Origin: Bacteroidota bacterium
GTDB lineage: Bacteria > Bacteroidota > Bacteroidia > Bacteroidales > Dysgonomonadaceae
Direction: 5' to 3'
Assembly: GCA_023388315.1 (NCBI GenBank)
Contig: JAEWGM010000006.1
Location: 42,673-106,672 of the forward strand
DNA length: 64,000 nucleotides
Under the pieces are notes generated by a model, which was given only the letters and a program-made list of their open reading frames with translations, was not told the DNA's origin and did no database searches. The position numbers and the translations under genes are program-made. Positions 1 to 8,737 of the stretch are shown here, in pieces. How positions within the stretch are numbered: position 1 is the first letter of the stretch; each line of letters opens with the position of its first letter.

Positions 1-2
1 AC

Positions 3-257
3 ATGCCCATTATCATAAATTTAGATGTAGAGATGGCGAAAAATAAAATTTCGCTCAACGAGCTTTCTGAACGCGTTGGCATTACACCCGCCAACTTATC
101 CATTCTGAAAACCGGAAAAGCGAAAGCCATCCGCTTCAGTACGCTGGAAGCGATTTGCAAAACACTTAACTGCCAGCCGGGAGATATTATGGAATGGCAA
201 GAGGATGAGGATGAGAGAGGGAGAGAGGGTGACTTTGTGAGTGGGAGAATGGGGTGA
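3..257 (+). CDS. XRE/Cro-type HTH regulator, YozG-like
   Basis: Small DNA-binding protein of 84 residues. A single Cro/CI-type helix-turn-helix fills about residues 8-62, with the recognition part around VGITPANLSILKTGKAKA and the ending CQPGDIMEW that is typical of YozG-like regulators. The ATG at position 3 gives the usual MPIIINLDV start, so the gene looks complete although it touches the window edge. In this family the partner is often a DUF2975 membrane protein just upstream, which would lie outside the window. The last 17 residues (DEDERG onward) are encoded by a purine-rich low-complexity tract and are probably a non-conserved extension. The target genes are unknown. Confidence 0.85.
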   Translation: MPIIINLDVEMAKNKISLNELSERVGITPANLSILKTGKAKAIRFSTLEAICKTLNCQPGDIMEWQEDEDERGREGDFVSGRMG

Positions 258-266
258 CTTGGGGAA

Positions 267-323
267 TGAACACTAAACTCTGAACTTTAAACATTGAACA
301 TTAAACACTGAACATAAAACATA
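267..323. repeat. A-rich degenerate short repeat in the intergenic gap
   Basis: Between the HTH gene and the CPBP gene the sequence is built of imperfect copies of a heptamer-like unit (TGAACAT, TAAACAT, TGAACTT, TAAACAC). It carries no promoter box that I can see. Similar AACATTGAACATT strings are common filler in Bacteroidota intergenic DNA. A function is not evident. Confidence 0.5.
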
Positions 324-327
324 GAAA

Positions 328-1302
328 ATGAAACATTTAGAACGCGCCCTACATGGCAAAAACGGCATCGGACGATACATCGCGCTTTTCTTAATCGCGT
401 TTATAGGCGGGTCAATTATTGGAAGTATTCCATTGGGAATTGTTGTGGTAGTAAAAGCTATTTTATCGGGCAATATGGATAGCCTGGCTAACATAGACAT
501 AACAGATCTTTCCGCATTCGGAATTTCCAATAACGTAAGTTTGCTTTTAATGCTGCTTTCTTTTGTAGGCGTATTTTTCACATTCGCGCTGCTTGTGAAA
601 CCATTTCACCAGCGAACGCTAAAAGAAACCATCAACGGGCGAAACCATATCCGTTGGAACAGGGTTTGGATGGGAATTCTGGTGTGGGGAGCATTGTTGC
701 TTGTGTCGTTTGCCATCAGTTATTTCACCGCTTCGCCCGAAGAAATGGAGTTTCGTTTCAATCCGTCGGCGTTGATTGGACTGATAGTTGTAGTCTTACT
801 CTTTATGCCATTCCAAACCAGCGCTGAGGAGATCCTCTTCCGCGGTTATTTGGCGCAAGGGGTGGCCAAATGGACGAAAAGCCGATGGTGGGCGCTCATA
901 ATTCCATCCGTTGGATTTGCTCTCATGCACTCCGCCAATCCTGAAGTAAAGGAATACGGCTTTTGGCTCACGATGCCCGATTATTTTTTGATGGGATTGC
1001 TACTGGGGCTGGTTTCCATTTTAGATGATGGTATAGAATTGGCACTGGGTATGCACTTTATCAACAACGCGTTGAGTTCCGTGTTAGCAACCTACGACTC
1101 ATCGGTGCTACAAACCGACGCGCTGTTTAAACAAACTGAAATCAACCCCGTTGACACCCTCATTGAAACAGTCATATTGGGTGTGGTAGCCGTTTTCGTG
1201 CTTCAACGTATCTACAAATGGAATTTTGGCATTCTCAATAAAAAAGTGGAAACAAACATGCCGCCGCTTCCTCCACAAACAAAGGCTGAGCCCGCACAAT
1301 GA
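328..1302 (+). CDS. CPBP family intramembrane metalloprotease
   Basis: Integral membrane protein of 324 residues with about seven or eight hydrophobic segments. The CPBP (CAAX protease/bacteriocin-processing, formerly Abi) signature is present: EEILFRGYL at residues 167-175 supplies the paired glutamates and arginine, with further conserved positions at H201 (ALMHS) and H243 (GMHFINN). Family members cleave within the membrane, and roles include prenyl-protein processing and bacteriocin self-immunity. The substrate here cannot be inferred. The C-terminal 25 residues are proline-rich and cytoplasmic in appearance. It follows the HTH gene by 70 bp, so the two may be co-transcribed. Confidence 0.88.
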   Translation: MKHLERALHGKNGIGRYIALFLIAFIGGSIIGSIPLGIVVVVKAILSGNMDSLANIDITDLSAFGISNNVSLLLMLLSFVGVFFTFALLVKPFHQRTLKETINGRNHIRWNRVWMGILVWGALLLVSFAISYFTASPEEMEFRFNPSALIGLIVVVLLFMPFQTSAEEILFRGYLAQGVAKWTKSRWWALIIPSVGFALMHSANPEVKEYGFWLTMPDYFLMGLLLGLVSILDDGIELALGMHFINNALSSVLATYDSSVLQTDALFKQTEINPVDTLIETVILGVVAVFVLQRIYKWNFGILNKKVETNMPPLPPQTKAEPAQ

Positions 1303-1365
1303 CAGTAGCAATACGGCTTTAAAAAGATAATTAATGTTAGCACATCGAATTACAAAATTATTTTC

Positions 1366-1373
1366 TATCTTTG
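1366..1373 (+). promoter_or_regulatory. -7 promoter box TATCTTTG
   Basis: TATCTTTG matches the Bacteroidota housekeeping -7 consensus TAnnTTTG. It lies 22 bp before the ATG of the TPR/PD40 gene at 1396, giving a short leader. A convincing -33 TTTG element is not evident. Confidence 0.6.
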
Positions 1374-1395
1374 AACATTCATTCTTTGCACCATA

Positions 1396-2814
1396 ATGAA
1401 AATATACCACATTCTATATGCATTAATATTCGCTCTTGTTCCTCAGTTTTTACAAGGGCAGTCGCTCGATGATGCAAAAAACTGGTATCTGGAGGGACGT
1501 TATGTGGAAGCACTTCCCATTTTTCGTGCCGAATACGAGAACAACCCCACCGACGCGCCTCTAAACCAATGGCTGGGTGTAAGCCTCTACGAAACCGGAC
1601 AACTAAAAGAATCCGAAAAATACCTCGCCTTTGCTTCGCAAAAAAATATTCCCGAAGCATACCTTTATTTGGGCGAATTATATGCCAAAATGTATCGGTT
1701 TGCCGAAGCGGAAAAAGAGTTTGAGCGCTATCAGCGCGCCAAACGCCGCGACAACGATGCCTTAGCAAAATTGGCCGAAAAACGCGATTACGCTTCTCGC
1801 CTCCAGCGCGTTGTGAGCCGCACCGAAGACATTCAAATCATTGACAGCTTGGTTGTTTCAAAAACAAACTTTTTGTCGGCCTACAACGTAAGCGCTTCAG
1901 CAGGAACACTTATGCCGATGAATGAATTCTTCAAAAACCGCGACAACGGCAATCAAACCTTGTATATGAACGAGCGGAAAGACAAAATTTATTATTCGCA
2001 AGGCGATGCCTTTTTGGGTTCGGATTTGTACACGATGGAAAAACTGCTCGACAATTTCGGGAACGAGAAAAAATTGTCAGACGCTATTAACACCGCCGGA
2101 AACCAAGCTTATCCGTTTGTTATGACCGATGGGCTCACCATTTATTTCGCCTCCACAGGGCACAATTCTTTTGGCGGTTACGATTTGTTTGTAACGCGTT
2201 ACAACTTGGCTTCGGACAGCTATTTAACGCCCAACCAACTTAACTCGCCGTTTAACTCGCCGTTTAATGATTACCTCATGGTGATTGACGAAGAAAAAGG
2301 CATAGGCTGGTTTGCATCCGACCGTTTCCAACCCGCCGACTCGGTTTGCGTTTACACATTCATCCCCAACCCGAAAGTGACGTTGGTTGAGAGCGACGAT
2401 GACAACTACCTCGCCAACCGCGCCTTAATCAGCTCCATTTCCGACACGTGGGAAGAGGGAAAAGATTACACCTCGTTACGCGCACGAGCGCGACAAAGGG
2501 TGGCTACGAGAGACGACGCGCAAGGCGATTTCACGTTTGTCATTAACGACAAAGCCACCTATCGATCGTTAACCGACTTTAAAAGCGCACAGGCTAGAAA
2601 CCTGTTTTCCAACGCCATGGAATTGGAAAAACAACTAAAACAATTAACCGAGGAACTGTCTGATATGAGAAACCGGTTCGCCGAGGGAGGCTCAGGAAAC
2701 GCATCGCTGCGTGCATCCATTCTCGACTTGGAGCAACGAACAGAATCGATATACCGTGAAACGGAAAAACTAAAAACACAGGCACGCAACGAAGAAATAC
2801 GCAACACGCTTTAA
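1396..2814 (+). CDS. Exported TPR and PD40 beta-propeller-type protein
   Basis: Exported protein of 472 residues. A signal peptide covers residues 1-21 and ends QGQ. TPR-like helices follow at about 24-115 (for example YVEALPIFRAEYENNP and AEAEKEFERYQ). The centre (about 150-330) carries PD40/WD40-like segments with the typical IYFASTGHNSFGGYDLFVT and GWFASDRF motifs. The last 90 residues are a predicted coiled coil. The TPR plus PD40 plan resembles the front half of OmpA-family envelope proteins of Bacteroidota, but no OmpA C-terminal domain follows. It probably works in the periplasm as a scaffold. It lies 16 bp before the nfeD-floA pair and may be co-transcribed with it. Confidence 0.78.
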   Translation: MKIYHILYALIFALVPQFLQGQSLDDAKNWYLEGRYVEALPIFRAEYENNPTDAPLNQWLGVSLYETGQLKESEKYLAFASQKNIPEAYLYLGELYAKMYRFAEAEKEFERYQRAKRRDNDALAKLAEKRDYASRLQRVVSRTEDIQIIDSLVVSKTNFLSAYNVSASAGTLMPMNEFFKNRDNGNQTLYMNERKDKIYYSQGDAFLGSDLYTMEKLLDNFGNEKKLSDAINTAGNQAYPFVMTDGLTIYFASTGHNSFGGYDLFVTRYNLASDSYLTPNQLNSPFNSPFNDYLMVIDEEKGIGWFASDRFQPADSVCVYTFIPNPKVTLVESDDDNYLANRALISSISDTWEEGKDYTSLRARARQRVATRDDAQGDFTFVINDKATYRSLTDFKSAQARNLFSNAMELEKQLKQLTEELSDMRNRFAEGGSGNASLRASILDLEQRTESIYRETEKLKTQARNEEIRNTL

Positions 2815-2830
2815 CTTAACAACACCTTAT

Positions 2831-3316
2831 ATGACAACCAGTTTAATTATTGTAATTGCGGTGATGGCACTGGGAATTATTTTCATGCTCATTGAAATTT
2901 TCCTTTTGCCCGGCATAAGCATTGCCGGGGTTGCCGGAGCAATTTTCCTCATTGGCGGCATTGTTTATTCCTACCTCTATTTGGGAAACACCGCCGGACA
3001 TATTACGCTGGCCGCTTCCGCTGTGCTGCTTGCTGGCGCGTTTGTGTTTCTTGTAAAGTCCAATTCGCTTCAAAGAATCGCGCTGGAAACCAACATTGAA
3101 GAAACAGTGGATAACAGCGAATTAAAAAGATTACAACCCGGCGATGTGGGTGTAGCCGTATCGCGCCTAAACCCCATCGGGAAAATTATGGTGAACGACA
3201 CCGTGGTGGAAGGAAAATCCATTGACGGCGACTTCATTAACGAAGACGAAGAAATTGAAGTGGTAAAGGTTGAAACCTATAACGTGCTGGTTAAAAAGAA
3301 AAATTCATTCATTTAA
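2831..3316 (+). CDS. Short NfeD-family membrane protein
   Basis: NfeD-like protein of 161 residues. Three or four hydrophobic segments occupy about residues 5-90, followed by a C-terminal OB-fold-like NfeD domain (about 100-158: LQPGDVGVAVSRLNPIGKIMVND ... EVVKVETYNVLVKK). The N-terminal ClpP-like protease domain of long NfeD proteins is absent, as in the short form. NfeD proteins are encoded beside SPFH/flotillin proteins, and that is the case here: floA starts 19 bp downstream. The pair is expected to organise membrane microdomains. Confidence 0.87.
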   Translation: MTTSLIIVIAVMALGIIFMLIEIFLLPGISIAGVAGAIFLIGGIVYSYLYLGNTAGHITLAASAVLLAGAFVFLVKSNSLQRIALETNIEETVDNSELKRLQPGDVGVAVSRLNPIGKIMVNDTVVEGKSIDGDFINEDEEIEVVKVETYNVLVKKKNSFI

Positions 3317-3335
3317 AAATTTTAAAATAAACATT

Positions 3336-4325
3336 ATGGGAGTTAGTTTAATTGTACTTATTGCGGCAGTCATAATATTCGTATTGATATTTTTTCACTA
3401 CGTGCCGTTTTTCTTGTGGATAAACGCCTTATCGGCCGGTGTTCGCATTTCGCTCATTCAGCTGTTCTTGATGCGGCTGCGCCGGGTTCCGCCCCACACC
3501 ATCGTTTACGCGATGATTGAAGCGCACAAAGCGGGCTTAAAGAACGTAACCCGCGATAATTTGGAGGCGCACTATTTGGCCGGAGGCCACGTTGAGCAGG
3601 TGGTACACGCGCTGGTATCGGCATCGAAAGCCAATATCGATTTGCCGTTTCAAATGGCCACCGCCATTGACCTTGCCGGGCGCGATGTGCTGGAAGCCGT
3701 GAAAATGTCGGTAAACCCCAAGGTGATTGACACGCCTCCGGTTTCGGCCGTGGCTATCGATGGTATTCAATTGATTGCCAAAGCGCGCGTTACCGTGAGA
3801 GCCAACATTCGCCAGTTGGTGGGTGGCGCCGGCGAAGAAACCATTCTTGCTCGTGTTGGCGAGGGAATTGTTTCGTCCATCGGTTCGGCCGCGTCGCACA
3901 AAACTGTATTGGAAAATCCCGACTCCATCTCGAAACTCGTGTTGAGAAAAGGATTGGACGCCGGTACTGCCTTTGAAATTCTGTCCATTGACATTGCCGA
4001 TATTGATATAGGTAAAAACATTGGTGCCGTACTGCAAATGGACCAAGCGCAAGCCGACAAAAACATCGCCCAGGCCCGCGCCGAAGAGCGTCGCGCTATG
4101 GCAATCGCCCAAGAGCAAGAAATGAAAGCCAAAGCGCAAGAAGCGCGTGCCAAGGTAATTGAAGCCGAAGCGCAGGTGCCCATCGCCATGGCAGAAGCTT
4201 TCCGTAACGGAAATTTGGGAATTATGGATTATTATCGGATGGAAAACATAAAAGCCGATACCGATATGCGCGACTCCATCTCCAAACCGCCGATGGGTGG
4301 CGATGACAAGCAAAAGTCCAAGTAG
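3336..4325 (+). CDS. floA: Flotillin-like protein FloA
   Basis: Bacterial flotillin of the UPF0365/FloA family, 329 residues. An N-terminal membrane anchor (about 4-30, LIVLIAAVIIFVLIFF) is followed by the SPFH-like domain (about 35-230, with RRVPPHTIVYAMIEAHKAGL) and an Ala/Glu-rich coiled coil (about 240-300, AQARAEERRAMAIAQEQEMKAKAQEARAK). The ATG at 3336 is chosen over an upstream in-frame start because it gives the family N-terminus and does not overlap nfeD. FloA oligomerises in membrane microdomains and affects fluidity and the activity of membrane proteins. The 3' end sits directly against a 28-bp palindrome. Confidence 0.93.
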   Translation: MGVSLIVLIAAVIIFVLIFFHYVPFFLWINALSAGVRISLIQLFLMRLRRVPPHTIVYAMIEAHKAGLKNVTRDNLEAHYLAGGHVEQVVHALVSASKANIDLPFQMATAIDLAGRDVLEAVKMSVNPKVIDTPPVSAVAIDGIQLIAKARVTVRANIRQLVGGAGEETILARVGEGIVSSIGSAASHKTVLENPDSISKLVLRKGLDAGTAFEILSIDIADIDIGKNIGAVLQMDQAQADKNIAQARAEERRAMAIAQEQEMKAKAQEARAKVIEAEAQVPIAMAEAFRNGNLGIMDYYRMENIKADTDMRDSISKPPMGGDDKQKSK

Positions 4326-4349
4326 AGACGTAGCATGCTACGTCTCTAC
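4322..4349. repeat. Perfect 28-bp palindrome, GTAGAGACG family
   Basis: The sequence reads the same on both strands for 28 bp: arms begin GTAGAGACGTAGCA and close TGCTACGTCTCTAC. It overlaps the floA stop codon and fills most of the floA-phosphorylase gap. Two diverged relatives with GAGACG/CGTCTC arms lie near 63.6 kb. It may act as a REP-like element and as an intercistronic hairpin. There is no following T-run, so a simple intrinsic terminator is unlikely. Confidence 0.9.
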
Positions 4350-4374
4350 GATACGATATCATAAAAAACGAATT

Positions 4375-5241
4375 ATGAGAATTATCCCCGAATCAGAATT
4401 TATTATAAACCCCGATGGAAGCGCGTTCCATCTTCACATTAAACCCGAACAGCTTTCGGACAAGATTGTGATGATGGGCGACCCGGGAAGGGTAACGCTA
4501 ACGGCTTCGTTTTTCGACTCCATTGAATGCGACGTGCAGAGCCGCGAGTTTCACACTGTAACCGGCACATACAAAGGCAAAAGAATCACCGCCTTGTCGC
4601 ACGGTATCGGTACGGACAACATTGATATTGTGCTCACCGAACTGGACGCGTTGGCCAACATAGATTTTGAAACTCGCACGGTAAAACCCGATTTCAAGCA
4701 ACTTACAATGGTTCGCGTGGGCACGTCGGGAGGGATGCAGCCGCATTGCCCGGTGGGTTCTTACGTGGTTTCTGAAAAATCCATCGGATTTGACGGGCTG
4801 CTTCATTATTATGCCGATTCAAACAAAATAAGAGACATCGATTTTGAAGAAGCTTTTCAAAAACACGTAAATTGGTCGCCTTACCATTGTTCGCCCTACG
4901 TGGTAAACGCCGACGAAGAGTTGGTCGACAGAATTGCTTTTGACATGATTCGCGGCGTAACCATTTCCGCCATCGGCTTTTACGGCCCGCAAGGGCGCCA
5001 CGTAAGGCTGCCGCTTGCCGACCCCGATTTGAACGCTAAAATTGAGTCGTTTCGTTACGAAGGACACTCCATCACCAATTACGAAATGGAAAGTTCGGCC
5101 ATCGCCGGATTAGGTAAAATGATGGGGCACAAGTGTATGACCGCTTGCGCCATCATCGCTAACCGCGTAGCGTTGGAATCAAATGCCGATTATAAAGGCA
5201 GTACAGAAGAATTAATAAAAATTGTATTGGAAAGAATATAA
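4375..5241 (+). CDS. Nucleoside phosphorylase (uridine phosphorylase-like)
   Basis: PNP/UDP-family nucleoside phosphorylase of 288 residues. It carries the phosphate-site motif MMGDPGRV (about residues 33-40) and the central VRVGTSGGMQP motif, and ends with the substrate-site motif NYEMESSAIAGLG that is characteristic of uridine-phosphorylase-type enzymes. The expected reaction is phosphorolysis of a nucleoside to a free base and (deoxy)ribose 1-phosphate in salvage. The ATG at 4375 (MRIIPESEF) is preferred because an upstream in-frame start would read through the palindrome. Whether it prefers uridine or a purine nucleoside cannot be settled by eye. Confidence 0.85.
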   Translation: MRIIPESEFIINPDGSAFHLHIKPEQLSDKIVMMGDPGRVTLTASFFDSIECDVQSREFHTVTGTYKGKRITALSHGIGTDNIDIVLTELDALANIDFETRTVKPDFKQLTMVRVGTSGGMQPHCPVGSYVVSEKSIGFDGLLHYYADSNKIRDIDFEEAFQKHVNWSPYHCSPYVVNADEELVDRIAFDMIRGVTISAIGFYGPQGRHVRLPLADPDLNAKIESFRYEGHSITNYEMESSAIAGLGKMMGHKCMTACAIIANRVALESNADYKGSTEELIKIVLERI

Positions 5242-5328
5242 CAACGGTGCAAACATCACGCGCACCACACATCAAATTTCTCAGTGTTAATAAAACCACA
5301 TTATTAAATTAAATTTAACAATCTAAAA

Positions 5329-8127
5329 ATGAAAAGATTTTTATTCTTGGCGCTCGTTTTGTCGGTGATGACGGCAATGGCGCAGCAAAACCCACCTCAA
5401 CCCATTGACCCGAATGTGAGAAAAGGGGTAATGGACAACGGACTAACGTATTACATACGTCAAAACAAACTACCCGAGAAAAGAGCCGATTTTTATATCG
5501 CTCAAAAAGTAGGTTCTATGCAAGAAGAAGACCACCAAGCCGGGCTGGCGCACTTTTTGGAGCACATGGCATTCAACGGCACAATGCATTTTCCGGGAAA
5601 AGCCATGCTGGATTACCTGCAGGACAACGGAATTAAATTTGGAACCAACATTAATGCTTACACCAGTTTTGATGAAACGGTATATTATATGACCGGCGTT
5701 CCTACCACAAACGAAAAACTGGTCGACTCCGTTCTTCTGGTGCTGCACGATTGGTCAAGCGGCATTCTTTTAGAAGAAGAAGAGCTTGAAAAAGAACGCG
5801 GCGTTATTCGCGAAGAGTGGCGCACACGCGGCGGTGCGCAATCACGCTTGTGGGAAAAAATGTTGCCCGTGATGTACAAAGACAGCAAATACGCCAATCG
5901 ACTTCCTATTGGAAGCATTGATGTTATTAACAACTTCAAACCCGAAGAAATTCGCGAGTACTACAAAAAATGGTATCGTCCCGATTTGCAAGGAATTATT
6001 GTTGTGGGCGACTTCGACCCGGACGTGATGGAAGCAAAAGTAAAAGCACTTTTCAGCAGAATTGCGCCGCTGGCAAATCCCGCGGAACGTGTCTATTATC
6101 CCGTTCCCGATAACGATGAGCCCATTGTATCTATCGCTACCGACCCCGAAGCCACGCGCACGCAACTGATGGTTTTCTACAAACATGACCCCCTCCCCGA
6201 CGAAATAAAACTCTCGCAAGCCGGATTTGTAATAAATTACATTACATCGGCGGCATCGGCTATGATAAACGAAAGATTTCAAGAAATAGTGCAAAAACCA
6301 AATGCCCCGTTCACGATGGCATATGCATACGATGGCGACTATTTCGTATCGAAAACCAAAGATGCCTGGACAGTAGTAGGCGGCTCGGCAGATGACAAAA
6401 TAAAAGACGCCATTGGCGCCATGATTCGCGAAACAGAACGCATGAAACGTTTTGGTTTTACAGCATCAGAATATGAACGCGCACGCACCAACATTTTGAA
6501 GAATTACGAAAACGCTTACAATAACCGCGACAAAGAACGCAACAGCCGCTATTCGCAAGAATATGTGCGTAACTTTACCGATAATGAACCTATTCCCGGT
6601 ATTGAATATGAGTATAATATGATCAACATGATCGCGCCCAACATACCGGTGGAAGCCATTAATCAAACCGTGGCGCAACTCATTGGCGACAAAAACATGG
6701 TTATCTCTGTTTCCGGCCCCGAAAAAGACGGATTGGTTTATCCCACAGCCGATGAATTGATCGCCGTAATAAACAATGTGAAAGCCGAAAATATTGAGGC
6801 ATATGTGGAAGAGGTTTCCAACGAGCCACTCATTGCCACACCACCCACTCCGGGAAAAATCACCAAAGTAGAAAAAGACGAAACCTTGGGTGCAACCGTG
6901 TGGACGCTTCAAAATGGAATAAAAGTTATCTTGAAACCCACCGATTTTAAAGACGACGAAATCATTATGACCGCGTCAAGCGTTGGAGGATACTCCCAAT
7001 ATGCGGAACAAGACCCCATCAATGCCGGAATGATGAGCAGCGTGATGAACCTTGGCGGTGTAGGGAATTTTAGCGCGACAGACTTAACCAAAGCGTTAGC
7101 TGGCAAAACAGCAACAGCACGTCCAAGCATTTCGCTCACTACGCAAGACTTTAATGGCTCTTCGTCTATCAAAGATTTTGAGACCATGCTTCAATTGGTA
7201 TATCTTTATTTTACCGCGCCACGTGCCGACCAAGATGCTTTCCAGTCGTTCATTCAACGCATGGAGACCCAATTGAAAAATCAAGAAGCCGAGCCTATGG
7301 TGGCGTTTAGCGACGAGATTACAAAAGCGCTTTACGGCGATAATCCGCTCACCAAACGCACCAAAATGGAAGACCTTGCCAAAATTGATTACAACCGCAT
7401 TATGGAAATGTATAAACAACAGTTCATTAATCCGGGAAGCTTTACCTTTACCTTTGTTGGAAACGTTGACGAAGAAAAAGTAAAGCCTGTTGTAGAACAA
7501 TATTTGGCATCGCTGCCGGGACAAGCCGTAAAAGGCGAGTTCATTAAAGTTCCGATGGATTTCAACAAAGGAAAAATGCAAAATATATTCCAGCGCGAAA
7601 TGAAAAACCCCAAAGCATCGGTTTTCATTGCTCCAACGGCTAAACTGGAATATAACCAAAGGAACACGATACTGATGAGCATGTTCGACCAAATTCTTCG
7701 CATTGTGTACACAGAAAAAGTGCGTGAAGACGAAGGTGGCACCTACGGTGTAGGCGTAAGAGGCGGCATTTCACGCTATCCCGAAGGACAAAGCATTCTT
7801 CAAATAAATTACGACACCGACCCGGCCAGAATGGAAGCGCTTAACGCCATCATCCATCGTGAATTGAAAGCCATTGCCGATAATGGGCCACGCTCCGAAG
7901 ATTTCATCAAAGTGAAAGAATATATGCTGAAACAACACGATGAAAACTTGAAAGAAAACCGCTACTGGTTAAATACGCTTGACACTAAATATTTCTACGG
8001 TGAAGACAACCACTCTGATTATTTGAGCACGTTGAACGCCATTACTCCCAACGACATTAAAAACTTTGCGCAAAAATTCCTTTCGCAAGACAATGAAGCG
8101 GTGGTGGTAATGATGCCGAAAGAATAA
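5329..8127 (+). CDS. M16 family zinc peptidase (PqqL-like)
   Basis: Exported M16 metallopeptidase of 932 residues with a signal peptide (1-19, ending AMAQ). The inverted zinc motif HxxEH is intact: H75, E78 and H79 in HFLEHMAFNG. The expected downstream glutamate lies in the LEKERGVIREEWR region (about 150). The two-halves plan of M16 is visible, with an active N-terminal half and an inactive C-terminal half starting near residue 520 (LGATVWTLQNGIKVIL). Such proteins degrade peptides in the periplasm, and PqqL-type members are often tied to nutrient uptake. It is monocistronic and closes with a good terminator. Confidence 0.92.
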   Translation: MKRFLFLALVLSVMTAMAQQNPPQPIDPNVRKGVMDNGLTYYIRQNKLPEKRADFYIAQKVGSMQEEDHQAGLAHFLEHMAFNGTMHFPGKAMLDYLQDNGIKFGTNINAYTSFDETVYYMTGVPTTNEKLVDSVLLVLHDWSSGILLEEEELEKERGVIREEWRTRGGAQSRLWEKMLPVMYKDSKYANRLPIGSIDVINNFKPEEIREYYKKWYRPDLQGIIVVGDFDPDVMEAKVKALFSRIAPLANPAERVYYPVPDNDEPIVSIATDPEATRTQLMVFYKHDPLPDEIKLSQAGFVINYITSAASAMINERFQEIVQKPNAPFTMAYAYDGDYFVSKTKDAWTVVGGSADDKIKDAIGAMIRETERMKRFGFTASEYERARTNILKNYENAYNNRDKERNSRYSQEYVRNFTDNEPIPGIEYEYNMINMIAPNIPVEAINQTVAQLIGDKNMVISVSGPEKDGLVYPTADELIAVINNVKAENIEAYVEEVSNEPLIATPPTPGKITKVEKDETLGATVWTLQNGIKVILKPTDFKDDEIIMTASSVGGYSQYAEQDPINAGMMSSVMNLGGVGNFSATDLTKALAGKTATARPSISLTTQDFNGSSSIKDFETMLQLVYLYFTAPRADQDAFQSFIQRMETQLKNQEAEPMVAFSDEITKALYGDNPLTKRTKMEDLAKIDYNRIMEMYKQQFINPGSFTFTFVGNVDEEKVKPVVEQYLASLPGQAVKGEFIKVPMDFNKGKMQNIFQREMKNPKASVFIAPTAKLEYNQRNTILMSMFDQILRIVYTEKVREDEGGTYGVGVRGGISRYPEGQSILQINYDTDPARMEALNAIIHRELKAIADNGPRSEDFIKVKEYMLKQHDENLKENRYWLNTLDTKYFYGEDNHSDYLSTLNAITPNDIKNFAQKFLSQDNEAVVVMMPKE

Positions 8128-8170
8128 ACAGCGATTGATTAAGTTGTCATTGCTGACAACGACTTAAACA

Positions 8171-8205
8171 AAGCAGAAACGATGCAAACCGTTTCTGCTT
8201 TTTTA
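8171..8205 (+). terminator. Intrinsic terminator after the M16 peptidase
   Basis: Stem AGCAGAAACG / CGTTTCTGCT (8172-8181 with 8190-8199), an 8-nt loop, then a T-run to 8204. It lies 45 bp after the stop codon. Confidence 0.88.
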
Positions 8206-8230
8206 TGATCTTCCGGCTGATCCAAGTCCG

Positions 8231-8737
8231 CATTTAAAATAATTTAGTACCGCCACTCCGGGCGGAGATACGAGTGTCACCTTGGCCTTAGGCGAATAAA
8301 TCGCCTAAGGTTATGAAAATATCGCCCATCCGGGCGAAGAGTAAAATTCTTAAACGAAACTTGGGTTAGCACATAGGCTGAAAGCCTAACATCAGATAGC
8401 GTAGGGCAACGCTCTGCGAGTTTCGGTAGCATCTATAAATAAACTATAGAGGAGCGAAAGAAAATCCTTCACGGTTACAAATTACACCCCGCACCCAGCA
8501 TCACACATCCAACACCCCACCCCCAACATTTATAAAAAATTGCCCATCCGGGCGAGGAGTAAAATTCTTAAACGAAACTTGGGTTAACGCATAGGCTGAA
8601 AGCCTAACATCAGATAGCGTAGGGCAACGCCCTGCGAGTTCAGTAGCATCTATAAATAAGCTCTGTAAGAGCGAAAGAAAATCCTTCACGGTTACAAATC
8701 ACACCCCGCACCCAGCATCACACATCCAACATTTATA
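8231..8737. repeat. Composite palindromic repeat block with a 218-bp tandem duplication
   Basis: This 500-bp gap holds no gene. It begins with hairpin CCTTAGGCGA / TCGCCTAAGG (8286-8310), the linker GGTTATGAAAAT, and a GCCC-ATCC-GGGC hairpin. The segment starting at 8321 is then repeated from 8539 (offset 218 bp). Each copy carries in order: GCCCATCCGGGC, the GAA-loop hairpin TAGGCT-GAA-AGCCTA, a GTAGGGC-AA-CGCCCTGC-type hairpin, and AGCTCT-type arms, followed by an identical unpaired tail (AAAATCCTTCACGGTTACAAA). The second copy runs into the stop codon of the minus-strand transporter. The linker and GAA-loop hairpin match the repeats flanking the transposase at 48 kb. Confidence 0.88.

Noticed and set aside
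3537..4313. Open frame of 258 codons on the minus strand
   Set aside because: Antisense to floA, low-complexity His/Gly/Phe-rich translation with no domain; floA is clearly the real gene.
4322..4349. Intrinsic terminator of floA
   Set aside because: The palindrome has no T-run on either side, and relatives of it occur elsewhere as a repeat family.
8321..8737. CRISPR array
   Set aside because: Only two units with a 218-bp period, internal hairpins, no short spacers and no cas genes.
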